Positions 7,129 through 7,726 of a stretch of DNA of 7,726 bases are shown here, piece after piece. The stretch covers positions 1-7,726 of the forward strand of contig JAZBPJ010000128.1 in assembly GCA_036351575.1 (NCBI GenBank), in the 5' to 3' direction. Origin of the DNA: JABDPF01 sp036351575. GTDB taxonomy: Bacteria > Pseudomonadota > Gammaproteobacteria > Xanthomonadales > SZUA-36. How positions within the stretch are numbered: the stretch's first letter is position 1; every line of letters starts with the position of its first letter. The notes below the pieces were generated by a model. It did no database searches, was not told the DNA's origin, and saw only the letters and a program-made list of their open reading frames with translations. A program made the translations under genes and the position numbers.

Positions 7129-7596
7129 ATGACCCATGTTCTAAGGCTGCTCGCGGCCGCGCTGACCCTTCTGCTCACAGCCTGCGCAGCTGAGCCCGAA
7201 AAACCCGAGCCGCCCTCCGGCTACTTCGCCACCAACGTCACCGAGGACGGCACCCGGCAGTTCCAGTACACGCTGGAAGTCAGCGACAGTCCACCGGACC
7301 GCCGCGGCGGCCGCCCCGGCAACCTGCAAGGCCACGCCGTCGGAAGCTCGGGCCGGGGCCTTTCGGGCGGCGTGAGTGCAAGTACAGCCAGCAGCGGATC
7401 GCGCCAGGGCCCGGGCGGCTACGAGGCCTTCCAGAGAATCAACAAACTGCTGGAAAACCGGCTGGAAGCGGAACTGGCCAGGAGTGGATTCTGCCCGTCC
7501 GGATACCGCGAAACGGAGCGCGTGGTGGAACCCGGGCTCATTTACATTCGGGGTGAATGCAAGCGTGCTTCCGCCAGCGCAGCCATCGAGGAGTAG
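7129..7596 (+). CDS. Uncharacterised lipoprotein with Gly/Ser-rich linker
   Basis: 155 residues; not recognised as a named family. Seen: a type II signal sequence MTHVLRLLAAALTLLLTAC with lipobox LTAC, so Cys19 should be lipidated. The next residues (AAEPEK) lack Asp at +2, so outer-membrane sorting is likely by the Lol rule. A Pro-rich stretch and GYFATNVTEDGTRQFQYTLE (31-50) follow, then a low-complexity Gly/Ser/Arg region (about 57-97), a charged helix (about 99-120), and a C-terminal segment with Cys122 and Cys144 that could form a disulfide in the periplasm. The ATG at 7129 is chosen because it opens the lipoprotein signal; an in-frame ATG at 7099 would add ten residues but has no ribosome site. 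Only 38 bases separate it from the next gene, so the two may be co-transcribed. Function unknown. Confidence 0.75.
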   Translation: MTHVLRLLAAALTLLLTACAAEPEKPEPPSGYFATNVTEDGTRQFQYTLEVSDSPPDRRGGRPGNLQGHAVGSSGRGLSGGVSASTASSGSRQGPGGYEAFQRINKLLENRLEAELARSGFCPSGYRETERVVEPGLIYIRGECKRASASAAIEE

Positions 7597-7622
7597 AATC
7601 AAGTAAGCCGGACCTTTTTGAA

Positions 7623-7628
7623 AGGAGG
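7623..7628 (+). promoter_or_regulatory. Consensus ribosome binding site for the 3'-truncated membrane ORF
   Basis: AGGAGG is a full Shine-Dalgarno match, 6 bases before the ATG at 7635. It is the strongest ribosome site in the window and is the main support that the short downstream frame is a real gene. Confidence 0.8.
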
Positions 7629-7634
7629 CGGATT

Positions 7635-7726
7635 ATGGGCTTCCTGGCCACCCTGCTTGCGCTTTCCATTCTCACAAGCGCCGTCGCCCTGCTTTATGTG
7701 CGCCGGGAATACCGGCGCAGGGGCCG
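7635..7726 (+). CDS. Small single-pass membrane protein, 5' part only
   Basis: Thirty codons are visible before the right edge. The translation starts MGFLATLLALSILTSAVALL and continues YVRREYRRRG. This is one hydrophobic helix (about residues 2-21) followed at once by a strongly basic stretch, as expected of an N-terminal anchor with its C-terminal side in the cytoplasm (positive-inside rule), or of a short membrane peptide. It could equally be the start of a larger protein. The consensus ribosome site and the 38-base gap after the lipoprotein gene support it being translated and linked to that gene. No family can be assigned. Confidence 0.6.
   Translation, partial: MGFLATLLALSILTSAVALLYVRREYRRRG

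Overview
The window reads as a chromosomal housekeeping segment from a GC-rich gammaproteobacterium. The protein set supports this: an Allochromatium-type dicluster ferredoxin, a YggX Fe(II)-trafficking protein, and the linked genes rsmD, coaD, ferredoxin and ggt, an association I recall from Pseudomonas-type genomes. The genus cannot be fixed from the sequence. No prophage, CRISPR array, tRNA, rRNA or intact insertion sequence is visible.

Left half, minus strand (about 3871 down to 1): rsmD (16S rRNA guanine-N2 methyltransferase), coaD (phosphopantetheine adenylyltransferase), a YfhL-type 2[4Fe-4S] ferredoxin with a TTG start, ggt (periplasmic gamma-glutamyltranspeptidase), and an M20D amidohydrolase with a signal peptide that runs off the left edge. 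Gaps are short (35, 4, 11 and 50 bp), so this looks like one transcription unit. A REP-like hairpin sits in the last gap. The two distal genes encode exported hydrolases that could jointly salvage amide-linked amino acids such as glutathione.

Centre (3872-4020): the divergent promoter region between rsmD and ftsY is filled by a small cluster of the 17-base repeat GGGGTCAGAGTAAAATT. It has two perfect direct copies, one decayed copy and one perfect inverted copy. This is the most unusual non-coding signal in the window.

Right half, plus strand: ftsY, mutY and yggX overlap end to start (by 1 and 4 bases) and finish at a clear rho-independent terminator (6367-6397). They encode the SRP receptor, the adenine glycosylase that counters 8-oxoguanine, and an iron-protection protein. 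With the ferredoxin and ggt across the divergent region, the neighbourhood has an iron-sulfur and oxidative-damage flavour. After the terminator come a PAP2-family membrane phosphatase preceded by a 16-base perfect palindrome, an unrecognised 155-residue lipoprotein, and the start of a small single-pass membrane protein cut by the right edge.

No stretch over 300 bases lacks a gene. I found no convincing new multi-gene system. The best leads are the repeat cluster between rsmD and ftsY, the orphan lipoprotein with its membrane-protein neighbour, and the palindrome upstream of the PAP2 gene.
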